Source: a virus
Strand: one strand, 5' to 3'
DNA length: 64,000 nt
Virus record (IMG/VR): IMGVR_UViG_3300027852_000033
Span: 1 to 64,000 of that record
The notes below the pieces were generated by a model. That model saw only the letters and a program-made list of their open reading frames with translations, did no database searches and was not told the origin of the DNA. A program made the translations under genes and the position numbers. Position 1 is the first letter of the stretch; each line of letters starts with the position of its first letter. Below, one piece after another: positions 45,531 to 54,354 of the stretch.

Positions 45531-46082
45531 ATGGCAGAATTAAGAGCATATGGAATTGAAGATATAATATACTTTCCCTTAATAGACTTCGGCGATACCG
45601 ATTTTGAAAAAACACCAGTCTCTTTTGAACTTGGAGATAGCCAAATATCTATAGATGGAATAGCTTTTGAAAACACTGCTAATTTGCCATCATATGTAGG
45701 AAATGGGATGTATGGTGTTATTCTAACAGCAAGCGAACATTCATGTAAAAAGATTATATTAACTATAATTGATCAATCTGGTACTCCATTATGGGAAGAT
45801 CAAGCAGTTTATATAGAAACTGTTGGGCATCTCCTATCTCAACATCCGGGAATCGGGCCAGGTACAGGTACAAGATTTGATTCAATTACACTTAACTTAG
45901 CAAATATGTATACATTGATACAATTTTTAGTAGATATGGAAGAAGGGGATTGGGAACTTAAAGAACCTAATCAGCTTGTATACTATCTAAAAGGATCTGC
46001 AACAATTATAGCACAATGGAATTGTTTTGATATCAATGGGGATCCATCAATAACCAATATAGCAAAGATAGTAAGAATATAA
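45531..46082 (+). CDS. Fibre-associated protein (183 aa)
   Basis: MAELRAYGIEDIIYFPLIDF, beta-rich (PVSFELGDSQISIDGIAFEN), typical of the N-terminal receptor-binding head domains of phage baseplate upper or fibre proteins. No ribosome site near ATG 45531. Translation may start elsewhere or use an unusual signal; see the gap upstream. Confidence 0.55.
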   Translation: MAELRAYGIEDIIYFPLIDFGDTDFEKTPVSFELGDSQISIDGIAFENTANLPSYVGNGMYGVILTASEHSCKKIILTIIDQSGTPLWEDQAVYIETVGHLLSQHPGIGPGTGTRFDSITLNLANMYTLIQFLVDMEEGDWELKEPNQLVYYLKGSATIIAQWNCFDINGDPSITNIAKIVRI

Positions 46083-46121
46083 TATTTTATATTAGTATAC
46101 ATTTAATACCGGTTATGATAA

Positions 46122-47456
46122 ATGAAACGAAATTTTGCAGTAGCAGTAGGGTACTCTCATTCCAACCAATTTATGGCAAAGGGATTAAATGGAAGCGCCC
46201 AAGGTGAGCCAGATATGATACATATATTAAATAATATTCCGCATAATAATAGTTCAGGGCACTATCTTGATGATCCTATACTTTTTACCCTTGATCAAAA
46301 TATAGAGTTATCATATTTAACCGATGATTATATAACAATATGGAAAACAAACCAAGACCAAAGCGAATTTTACTCTCAAATATCTATTAATATTGAGTCA
46401 GGAGATTCTCAAAATATAATAAAAATAACACCTGATCCAATTCTATCCAGTGAAGAATATTATATTGTAGTATTAACTGGTGGTGAAAATGGTATAAAAT
46501 CCATTGGCGGTGACATTCTTGATGGAAATTTTGTACTATTTTTTAAATCCGGTGTAACTGTTCGCCCTACAACTGATACTGAAGAACCTATAGAAGGCGT
46601 TGATCTTTTTCTAGATGGGAAAAAAGAAGAGATCTTTACCCTATCTTCTGATGCCTTTTCAGCGGATAGTGCAAATGCTAGGATATCATTAGTTAATACT
46701 ATTCCTGAAGACTATAGTATAGGAGTAAAAAATATAGATAAAGTTATATATATCTATAACGATGATGTATATGATAATGTTCCGGATAATATATTAGTTG
46801 GGAAATATTCTGAACTCCCAGTTGATCCTGATCCATTTGGGGATAGAGCCATACAATCTAGTGGGGTTATAGTATCCGATCATTCCGTGGCATTTTTAGT
46901 ATCAGGAATAGTGGATATTCCAAACCGAGAATATATATTTAAACTTCCTGCTAATAAAATAAGAGGGATAAATAGAGAGGAATACGATAATGTAGATAGA
47001 TATATACGGTTTATGAGTGAATTAACTCCCGTATATGCAACTCCCGATCAGATACTAATTAGGTTAAAAGGGTTTAATCCCGATATGACAATAAGAATAT
47101 CGGAATATGATGTTTATAAACTTATTCATGAAAAATCAATATATGTTTCTACAGAGATAGGAATAACAGTGGATTCCATTAATTTAGCTATGATAAACCG
47201 ATTAGTAGTATGTCTTGTATTAAGAGAGCTTATTGTAACTGGAATGCTACTATCAGGCGGCAATATAAAATCAAGAATGTTGCTAATGAATGAAGTAGTC
47301 TACGAGAATTTTGATATTAAAGATATACTCATGGAACTAGATAATTGTATAAAAGAGAATACACCAGAAGGTAGTTCTTTGTCAACAGTTAAAATTGGAA
47401 TAAAATCCGGTAAGTGGATGAACCGGCAAGGTAAGAACTACAATATATATAGGTAA
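46122..47456 (+). CDS. Ig-like domain structural protein (444 aa)
   Basis: The region ILFTLDQNIELSYLTDDYIT at about 50-70 through YYIVVLTGGENGIKSIGGDI (near 118-138) matches bacterial SbsA-type Ig-like folds. The C-terminus is helical and acidic (KIGIKSGKWMNRQGKNYNIY). Located between fibres and connector genes. Likely a virion surface or tail-adaptor protein. Confidence 0.6.
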   Translation: MKRNFAVAVGYSHSNQFMAKGLNGSAQGEPDMIHILNNIPHNNSSGHYLDDPILFTLDQNIELSYLTDDYITIWKTNQDQSEFYSQISINIESGDSQNIIKITPDPILSSEEYYIVVLTGGENGIKSIGGDILDGNFVLFFKSGVTVRPTTDTEEPIEGVDLFLDGKKEEIFTLSSDAFSADSANARISLVNTIPEDYSIGVKNIDKVIYIYNDDVYDNVPDNILVGKYSELPVDPDPFGDRAIQSSGVIVSDHSVAFLVSGIVDIPNREYIFKLPANKIRGINREEYDNVDRYIRFMSELTPVYATPDQILIRLKGFNPDMTIRISEYDVYKLIHEKSIYVSTEIGITVDSINLAMINRLVVCLVLRELIVTGMLLSGGNIKSRMLLMNEVVYENFDIKDILMELDNCIKENTPEGSSLSTVKIGIKSGKWMNRQGKNYNIYR

Positions 47457-47462
47457 TATAAT

Positions 47463-47966
47463 ATGCCAACATGGATAGACATGAGAGATGAGGCTGATGC
47501 ACTCATCAATGGAGATGCCCGCACTGTACCACAAGGATATTGGATTGTACTTCGTATGATGAGAGTTGGACAATATTCTGAATATTGGAATTCCGACAGG
47601 CACGAGGCTGTGGGTGGAACTAAGTGGTTATTTGATGATTATATAATCCGGACTATTTCAAATCCTGGCAAAGCGTATGGAGCTATGCCTAAATTAACAG
47701 AAGGATCTAAAACAATAATAACATCCGGAGTAGACGATGTCAATAGTAAAATCTTTGCAATAGAGTGGAATACCGAATTTACTCGGTTAGCTTCCAATGA
47801 AGATATAATATATGAAATACATGAATATGCATCAATAGAACCCCCCGAGCCTCCCTTACATGTAGATGATAGATATAATATATTACATTCTATAAAATCA
47901 CATGGCGACTATGGGCGTACTGAAATGATGTATATTCTAGCAGAAAGAATGCATGGAGAAAGCTAA
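47463..47966 (+). CDS. Probable head-tail connector or completion protein (167 aa)
   Basis: MPTWIDMRDEADALINGDAR; size, location between structural and sheath genes, and mixed alpha/beta content fit neck or head-completion proteins. It begins seven bases after the previous stop. No decisive motif seen. Confidence 0.5.
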   Translation: MPTWIDMRDEADALINGDARTVPQGYWIVLRMMRVGQYSEYWNSDRHEAVGGTKWLFDDYIIRTISNPGKAYGAMPKLTEGSKTIITSGVDDVNSKIFAIEWNTEFTRLASNEDIIYEIHEYASIEPPEPPLHVDDRYNILHSIKSHGDYGRTEMMYILAERMHGES

Positions 47967-48755
47967 TTGATAATTAACTTACCATACAGTCCTAATTTTG
48001 ATTATACAGAGTGGGCACAATATCGGCAAAATATATATGGCGATTTTGCTAAGTGGATATGGAGAATTCCCGATAATCCAGACTATCAAAGATTACCAGG
48101 TAATACAAATATCTTTGATTTACTAATCTATGTCGGGAAAGTTTTTGATGAATACCTATTACAGATAGCATATACCGGTGAAAACATACTGTATTCCCCT
48201 GCTTATCCCGATATAATATATACCAGTGAAGGATATACTTCACCAAATAATGAGGCAGATATTTCTAATGATAGTCCTCATATTAAAATACCATACAATG
48301 TATCCTACTCGATCACAAAACGCTCTCCAGCTTCGGTAGATGCACCATTTGGAAGAAAGAAGAACTGGAAGTTTAGACAGTGTGGAGAATTTGAAGACGA
48401 AGAAGGGCAAGTATGGCTACTAAGAACCAGATGGTGGGAAAATCTTGTAGAGTTTGTATCAATAGCAAGATCAGGATATGAAGTAGAATTATTGTGTTTA
48501 CTATTTGAACACTTTATGGATATCAACGAAGGAAAGATGTTAGAAGCCGGTGTTGATAAGATGGTACCATTTGGTAGAATGAAGGAACCATCAATAAAAA
48601 TAGAAAACAGTGGTGTCCACCATCGGACCACTTTATTCTGGTTTAGGACTCAAGAGTTCCAATTCGTTGGACCAGTTACTACCATATCTGGTATACAACT
48701 AGACGTTCACAGTAATGAGAGTAATGGCGATGAAGATGAAAATTATTCACTATAG
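47967..48755 (+). CDS. Tail completion or neck protein (262 aa)
   Basis: TTG 47967 immediately follows the previous stop, with GGAGAAAGC upstream. MIINLPYSPNFDYTEWAQYR, beta-rich, with WKFRQCGEFEDEEGQVWLLR and HHRTTLFWFRTQEFQFVGP. Position just before the sheath gene is typical of tail terminator or neck proteins. Not firmly assigned. Confidence 0.5.
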   Translation: MIINLPYSPNFDYTEWAQYRQNIYGDFAKWIWRIPDNPDYQRLPGNTNIFDLLIYVGKVFDEYLLQIAYTGENILYSPAYPDIIYTSEGYTSPNNEADISNDSPHIKIPYNVSYSITKRSPASVDAPFGRKKNWKFRQCGEFEDEEGQVWLLRTRWWENLVEFVSIARSGYEVELLCLLFEHFMDINEGKMLEAGVDKMVPFGRMKEPSIKIENSGVHHRTTLFWFRTQEFQFVGPVTTISGIQLDVHSNESNGDEDENYSL

Positions 48756-48776
48756 ACAATAAGGGGGTATGACAAT

Positions 48777-51197
48777 ATGAGTTTAGAAGAATTTAATGGA
48801 GTAAGATCAGAAATAAATGATGCAGGAACTCCACCTGCGGCCATAACTATATCCAGAAATGGTACTTTTATATTTGGAACAGCCAGTGCTGGGCCAATGA
48901 ATGTTCCTATCAGACCAACTCCGGAAAATGTTAGAAGGTTGTTTGGTGAAGTGCCAACAGATGCATCTTTTGATACATCAGTAGTCAGAGGATATTATGA
49001 ATATGTAAATTCATCCAAAAATAAAGCTGATGTTGCTTTGGTTAGAGTTGGTAATGTAGACAGAGCAAAAATTGAGTTGTACGAAAATACTGTACATTTA
49101 TCTGGCGATCTTAGTTATTCTCTAATAGATGGGCATCCAGCAGAATCAATGTGGATAGAAGCTATTCCTGATGGAGCGCTATATAATAAAACAAAGGTCA
49201 CTGTAACTGAAGATACTAGCAATGAACCTACCTATTTTAAAATTGAACTACCGGATGGAACATCTAAAGGCTGGAATCTTTCATTAAATCCATCCGCGCC
49301 AGGTGTTATAACTGGAGTAGCCGATTTAGTTAATCTAATAAATAACGAGAGTGAATTTGAAAACAAAATCATGGCTGGCTATACCCCAATCCTGAAAGAG
49401 ATAGACCTTACTATAATAGAAACTAGTGGGGTAATAGAAATATCATATGATCTTGGACCAACTATAGCCACTGCTAATGAATCTTGGGGTAATAAATTAC
49501 AAGGAATACAGAGTGCATATCAAGCAAAAGATGTAGAATATATGGCAGAAGCTGGCGATCTTATATCTATCCTTGATACAATACCGGAAAAATCACTAAC
49601 TGGTCCCGGTACTATGGATGATTTTATCAGAGTATCAAATATGGAATCAGTATTAACTGTAACCCCAACTTATGCAAACCAAAGTAATTTGGAACGTGAC
49701 TTGTATTGCAATTCGGTAACTGGATGGGATAATTCTTATTTAATTTCCGGAAGTGTAACCCATGATTGGGCATTTAAGTTATATGTAAAAAGAAATGGCG
49801 CATCTGTTTATACTGAGTTAGAAGAAACTACTCATTATACTCTTAATACTACCACTGCTAAATTAACAATAGTAGAAACTACAAATCTCGGCGATGTTTA
49901 TTATGTATCTTATAGGTACCAGATAAGTTATGCAGAAGCTAAATTAAAATCTGATTTGGTAGATGGCGATGACCGTATGTATTTTATTTCAGGTAATAAC
50001 ATTATATTTGGTGCAGAACAACCAACTGATACTTATATATACTATAATGCAAATGTATATTTTGAGAGTGCCGATATTGAAATTAGTGACTACAATACTG
50101 CTACAATAGAGTTTATTAACGGATCTAACTTACCGGATCCTACTTTAACAGTTACTTTGGAATTACTTGTCGAACCAGAATTACCGGCTATAACCAGTCA
50201 AGTTTTACCAGGTAGTGTCATACAACCTGGCGCTTTATCAGGTGGTAGTGATGGTAGTACAATGACTAAATCTAAATTTACTGAAGCAGTTAAAGCAGCT
50301 TTTGTATCTGTAGATCTTTATCCTAGGAAAAACAATGTAGTCATGGGACTATACTTGGATGATGTAACTGCGGGTTATAATGATGAAACAGGTTTAGCAG
50401 AAAATAAACCAGTGAATATGCATGCTGCCATATTGCCATATATAGATAGATCGTCTAATCTTGTTAGTGAATGTGTACTTGAAGTTCCGGTTAGACCATT
50501 GGCTGATTTAGACCAATCATCTATCAATACTTGGTTAACCTCTCTAACAGAGAATTCTGATAGTGATCTAAATAGACCGGCTAATTTAATAGATGGTATA
50601 AACAATTTTAGAGCAGAAGCTCCCCTTGGAGTATTTATCACTTCAATATCAGAGATTAATAGCGGTAGAAAGTACTTTATGAATCCTGCTACTTTATATG
50701 CTGCATATAAACAGGATATGCCATATAATGAATCAGCTACTCATGGCTTTATACCAGGAAATGTACAGGATCTTGGGGTAAAAATATTTAATGGGGAAAC
50801 AATAGGTAAACTAAATGCTAAACGATATACTTCGGCTATAGTAGATTATGGTGAACGTGCAATATGGGCAGATGGCCCTACATTAGCCATAGCTGGAAGG
50901 TCTCAATTTGACAGGCAATTTGTAAGAGATACTACATATTTAGCAGTTGGTATAGCAAGAGAAGTAGCCGAAAAGTATATAGGTAAACCTAGACTTCCTA
51001 TGTATTTGATAGCAATGAAAAAGGATATTTCAAAAGCGCTTGGTATGTTGGTACCAGATGCATTATCTGATTTCTTTGTTAGTCTTATCCCTGTAGAAGA
51101 TGGATATATAACAGGGAATACCAAAATAGGACTATTTTTAGTAACTGCTAAAGAAATACGGAAAGTTACTATAGAAACTTCAATTAGTTTAATATAG
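48777..51197 (+). CDS. Contractile tail sheath protein
   Basis: An 806-aa protein. N-terminal ISRNGTFIFGTASAGPMNVP at about 25-44, followed by RRLFGEVPTD, is the sheath entry strand and first domain; the C-terminal FVRDTTYLAVGIAREVAEKY then KKVTIETSISLI-like strand resembles sheath domain IV. A long inserted middle (about 150-500) with immunoglobulin-like beta regions makes it longer than T4 gp18. Establishes a myovirus. GGGGGTATGACAAT precedes the ATG. Confidence 0.85.
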   Translation: MSLEEFNGVRSEINDAGTPPAAITISRNGTFIFGTASAGPMNVPIRPTPENVRRLFGEVPTDASFDTSVVRGYYEYVNSSKNKADVALVRVGNVDRAKIELYENTVHLSGDLSYSLIDGHPAESMWIEAIPDGALYNKTKVTVTEDTSNEPTYFKIELPDGTSKGWNLSLNPSAPGVITGVADLVNLINNESEFENKIMAGYTPILKEIDLTIIETSGVIEISYDLGPTIATANESWGNKLQGIQSAYQAKDVEYMAEAGDLISILDTIPEKSLTGPGTMDDFIRVSNMESVLTVTPTYANQSNLERDLYCNSVTGWDNSYLISGSVTHDWAFKLYVKRNGASVYTELEETTHYTLNTTTAKLTIVETTNLGDVYYVSYRYQISYAEAKLKSDLVDGDDRMYFISGNNIIFGAEQPTDTYIYYNANVYFESADIEISDYNTATIEFINGSNLPDPTLTVTLELLVEPELPAITSQVLPGSVIQPGALSGGSDGSTMTKSKFTEAVKAAFVSVDLYPRKNNVVMGLYLDDVTAGYNDETGLAENKPVNMHAAILPYIDRSSNLVSECVLEVPVRPLADLDQSSINTWLTSLTENSDSDLNRPANLIDGINNFRAEAPLGVFITSISEINSGRKYFMNPATLYAAYKQDMPYNESATHGFIPGNVQDLGVKIFNGETIGKLNAKRYTSAIVDYGERAIWADGPTLAIAGRSQFDRQFVRDTTYLAVGIAREVAEKYIGKPRLPMYLIAMKKDISKALGMLVPDALSDFFVSLIPVEDGYITGNTKIGLFLVTAKEIRKVTIETSISLI

Positions 51198-51213
51198 AAT
51201 ATAGGGGGATAAT

Positions 51214-51909
51214 ATGGGAGCTGAAGCAAGTGGAACCGGAATATCAAAGAGTTTTGTAAAAACATATTCCACTTTTAGTGGAGTAGATATAACCGCATTA
51301 TTTGATGACATGACTCTTATGACTGTGCAAGGAATAGCGGTTTCAATAACCAGAGAAAAAGTGCCGGTATATGTATTTGGCAGGTCTAGACCAGTATCAA
51401 TATCCAGAGGTAAAAGAGGTATAGCTGGTACTCTTCAATTTGTGTTATTTGATAGAGATGCACTTTATGCACTAACTGATGATCCTGATCATTGGTACTA
51501 TGCACATGCAGATGAAGTAGATTGGTTAACAAATCAAGTTAATTATGCGGATTATCATGCCGAAGTAAATGGTGCAAATCCCGCAGTTGCGGCTTCGGTT
51601 AGGAGCAGACCGGATTATATGGACCAAGTATGGCCGTTTGATGTAACACTCATAGCCCAAAATGAATATGGGCATGGTGCTTGGAGTGCTATAATAGGGC
51701 TTGAAATTATAAATGAAGGTGGAGGTATATCTATGGATGACCTTACCAATGAGGAACAAGCAACTTATATAGCCATACACCGAACACCGTGGTCACCATT
51801 AGAGGACGCATGGTCGGGAGAAGAACAGGCAATGTCTTATGAGGCAGCTTCCGCGGTACTTACACCCGAAGGAACAATTGGGATTGGGACCCCACCTCAA
51901 GGCGGTTAA
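51214..51909 (+). CDS. Tail tube protein (231 aa)
   Basis: STFSGVDITALFDDMTLMTV near 20-39, KRGIAGTLQFVLFDRDALYA near 68-87, PFDVTLIAQNEYGHGAWSAI, and FMDDLTNEEQATYIAIH-type end. It follows the sheath, as tube genes do, and a second copy of the fold lies in 52072-53442. GGGGGATAAT precedes the ATG. Terminator downstream. Confidence 0.8.
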   Translation: MGAEASGTGISKSFVKTYSTFSGVDITALFDDMTLMTVQGIAVSITREKVPVYVFGRSRPVSISRGKRGIAGTLQFVLFDRDALYALTDDPDHWYYAHADEVDWLTNQVNYADYHAEVNGANPAVAASVRSRPDYMDQVWPFDVTLIAQNEYGHGAWSAIIGLEIINEGGGISMDDLTNEEQATYIAIHRTPWSPLEDAWSGEEQAMSYEAASAVLTPEGTIGIGTPPQGG

Positions 51910-51997
51910 TAAGTAAATATATTTTTAATATATATATTGTAAAAAATAATGTTTCCCTCCTTCCTTTTCCGCTAGACATTATAGTCTAGTAACTAAA

Positions 51998-52022
51998 GGG
52001 GACCTTCGGGTCCCCTTTTTTT
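51998..52022 (+). terminator. Intrinsic terminator after the tube gene
   Basis: GGGGACC-TTCG-GGTCCCC stem-loop followed by TTTTTTT, preceded by another small CTAGAC/GTCTAG hairpin at 51972-51989. Ends the sheath-tube unit. Confidence 0.92.
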
Positions 52023-52035
52023 GTTTACGTTTTTG

Positions 52036-52044
52036 TGATATAAT
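52036..52044 (+). promoter_or_regulatory. Extended -10 promoter
   Basis: TGATATAAT, a perfect TGnTATAAT extended -10, 19 bp after the terminator T-tract and about 28 bp before the next start. No good -35 in the expected place. Confidence 0.55.
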
Positions 52045-52071
52045 TAATCAAAACTACTTTGAGAGGATAAT

Positions 52072-53442
52072 ATGGGTACTGGTTCAAAAGCACTGGATAG
52101 TGTATACAACGGGAATATCGGGGGTACAATATATGACCCAAAATATGGAGACCTTCTCAACTATCCTGAAAGTTTAGTAATTGGAGATCAATTATTTCCT
52201 ATGCTATTTATATATTATTATGATGAGAAATCCGGGCGCAAAGTGGATCGTGAAAAATTAAAGGAAGGATTGATTCAGTTAACAAAAGATATTATAGAGT
52301 ATAAAGGAGGGAAAGATACAAAATACAGTGAAAAACAGCGTAATGATTATATGGCTGATTTTCTAAAATATTCATCTAAATGGAGAAGAGCATTTGAGGA
52401 TGGGGTTAATAAAAACCCTACATTTTTATGGCAGTTGGCTAATACTGTAGTAAACCTTATGAATAGATATAAAACCAGGATACCAAGTTCAAAGGGAGAA
52501 TACTACCAAAAGGGGACTGGGAAAAATAAGAAGTTTAGTTATTTTCCAATGATAGAAGCTAATAGTCCAGATGCGCTATATGATACTATGGAAACCCTTA
52601 AGATATTATATGAAAACGACATAATAGGATATGATCATAAAATAGGGATAAGGCCAATAAATTTATTCACTGGCGATTTCGCCAAAGATATGAGATATGT
52701 TATAGATGGTATGGAAACTGCCAGAATGCTTGGTCTTCCGGGACAAGGTCTATTTACAGTAAATAATATGCCGAAAACATCATGGATGTATCATACTTTT
52801 TCTGGGGTTGATATAAAAGCTACCGCCTCTTTAAATACTACTGTATCTGAACTAAGTGGACTAACCAGTTTATCATGGTCACTACATAAAGGAAAAACTA
52901 CACAGCGGCCACTTGGAAAAACTAGTCCTGCCGGAAGGGCCAGTGGATCTAGAACCATAGCTGGTACTATGATATTTGCACTATCTGATCACCATCCTTT
53001 ACTAGATATTATACCAAGTGATTACCCTGTAACAAATAAACTATCTATACTAAATGATCCTAGAGCATGGCGCCCAATGATGTTAGCTGACCAAATACCA
53101 CCATTCGATATAAATTTAATACTAACAAATGAATATGGATTTGCATCAATAGTTACCTTGTATGGAGTAGAAGTGATGGATGAAAGCTGTGTATATGGAG
53201 TGGATAATCTTATTAATGAATTAGTTATCCAATATGTTGCAGTTACTATGGATCCCATAGTTCAAGTAGAATTGGATGAAAATGGTTTCATTGATCCGTA
53301 TGGATTGCTACAAGGCGGGTATTCTAAATTCTTCGAACATAGAGAAATGGTAGCCCAAGGCATTGCTTACTCTGACCTTGAAGAGAAATACGAAGAATAT
53401 TATGATACTGTGTTCGATGTTCTGAATCGGCAAAGAAATTAA
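52072..53442 (+). CDS. Second tube-like protein with N-terminal extension (456 aa)
   Basis: Residues from about 239 on repeat the tube fold: MYHTFSGVDIKATASLN, SRTIAGTMIFALSDHHPLLD, PPFDINLILTNEYGFASIVT, and NELVIQYVAVTMDPIV, mirroring the protein at 51214-51909. The first 230 residues are helical (YDEKSGRKVDREKLKEGLIQ) with a lysine-rich patch. Perhaps a tail-terminator, baseplate hub or alternative tube element. GAGAGGATAAT precedes the ATG. Confidence 0.6.
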   Translation: MGTGSKALDSVYNGNIGGTIYDPKYGDLLNYPESLVIGDQLFPMLFIYYYDEKSGRKVDREKLKEGLIQLTKDIIEYKGGKDTKYSEKQRNDYMADFLKYSSKWRRAFEDGVNKNPTFLWQLANTVVNLMNRYKTRIPSSKGEYYQKGTGKNKKFSYFPMIEANSPDALYDTMETLKILYENDIIGYDHKIGIRPINLFTGDFAKDMRYVIDGMETARMLGLPGQGLFTVNNMPKTSWMYHTFSGVDIKATASLNTTVSELSGLTSLSWSLHKGKTTQRPLGKTSPAGRASGSRTIAGTMIFALSDHHPLLDIIPSDYPVTNKLSILNDPRAWRPMMLADQIPPFDINLILTNEYGFASIVTLYGVEVMDESCVYGVDNLINELVIQYVAVTMDPIVQVELDENGFIDPYGLLQGGYSKFFEHREMVAQGIAYSDLEEKYEEYYDTVFDVLNRQRN

Positions 53443-53460
53443 TTAGGATAACTTCTTTAG

Positions 53461-53685
53461 TTACCAATATGGCTTTTTTGTATCTGATGCATGTGATAGT
53501 TGTACTTTCTTCTCAAGTTTTAAATCATCTGGGTCAAGATAAAATACTGGGCCGCGGAACCCACATGCGCACCATATACCATATGTATCTTTGTAGCCCT
53601 CTGGTCCATGTAATTCATGTCCGCACTCTTTTTCAAGATACGAATATGGGCAGTTATACAAAGAGTAATCTGCCTGATTTTTCAT
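53461..53685 (-). CDS. Lar-like zinc protein (74 aa)
   Basis: CPYSYLEKECGHELHGPEGY near 12-31, then IWCACGFRGPVFYL near 37-50. Four cysteines and a histidine give a zinc ribbon resembling restriction-alleviation Lar proteins (C..C ... C.CG). Convergent with the tail genes. AAGGAGTAGTATCA precedes the start. If it acts like Lar it would modulate host restriction; unproven. Confidence 0.55.
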   Translation of the reverse strand: MKNQADYSLYNCPYSYLEKECGHELHGPEGYKDTYGIWCACGFRGPVFYLDPDDLKLEKKVQLSHASDTKKPYW

Positions 53686-53690
53686 TGATA

Positions 53691-54005
53691 CTACTCCTTA
53701 TTTGTATGAATTGTCTGATCCAATTTTGGTGGTAAGTTTTCAGGACCTTTTCCGCCATCGGGAATATTTACATGTTCAAAATTGGGAGACTCCATTAATG
53801 GTTCTTTGCTCAAAACTATTAATCGGCTAACATCCAACCAAATACCATTGGTTATTTCTCCTTCTTTACCAAGTGCTATTGATCTTACCACAGCCTGAAT
53901 ACATCCATATAAATCAAAAGATACGGAGGTTACTACTCCTTTAAAATCAGAAACTTTATCTTTTACTTCATGCCCTAATAATTCTAAATGCTTTTCGACA
54001 CTCAT
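53691..54005 (-). CDS. Conserved phage SH3-like protein (104 aa)
   Basis: HEVKDKVSDFKGVVTSVSFD near 12-31 followed by LYGCIQAVVRSIA, a frequent small phage domain (KDKVTGFEGVVTS.SFDLYGC.Q) of unknown biochemical role. A proline-rich end (IPDGGKGPENLPPK). AAGGAGTAAATTT precedes ATG 54005. Confidence 0.65.
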   Translation of the reverse strand: MSVEKHLELLGHEVKDKVSDFKGVVTSVSFDLYGCIQAVVRSIALGKEGEITNGIWLDVSRLIVLSKEPLMESPNFEHVNIPDGGKGPENLPPKLDQTIHTNKE

Positions 54006-54072
54006 AAATTTACTCCTTATTTATATTGTTTTATCTAATTTGCAAGTAAAAAATAATCTGCTTATTTTTTCA

Positions 54073-54354
54073 TTACCCCTCCTTTTTTTGTCTTTTTACT
54101 TCCTTCTTTGCACTATGAATACGAACAGTTGCTCGTATCAATAATGTTAAAGGTAACAACGCAAGACATACTAAAATAGTGATGCCAACTCTCAAACTTG
54201 TGACGAAATGACACATCACCTCATACAATGTTGCAAATAACTCTTTAACAAACTTACCAGTATCAAGCCGCAAAAACTCAATAATATTCATTTTGGCGAC
54301 ATTAGACTCGCAATTTCTAATTTTGCCATTATCTCTAATAAACTCTTTCTTCAT
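54073..54354 (-). CDS. Single-span membrane protein (93 aa)
   Basis: A hydrophobic segment around 50-72 (VGITILVCLALLPLTLLI), basic ends. The first residues overlap the stop of the 1274-aa gene by 20 nt, with GGAGTATCAGGG upstream. May anchor or help export of the large partner. Not recognised. Confidence 0.55.
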   Translation of the reverse strand: MKKEFIRDNGKIRNCESNVAKMNIIEFLRLDTGKFVKELFATLYEVMCHFVTSLRVGITILVCLALLPLTLLIRATVRIHSAKKEVKRQKKEG

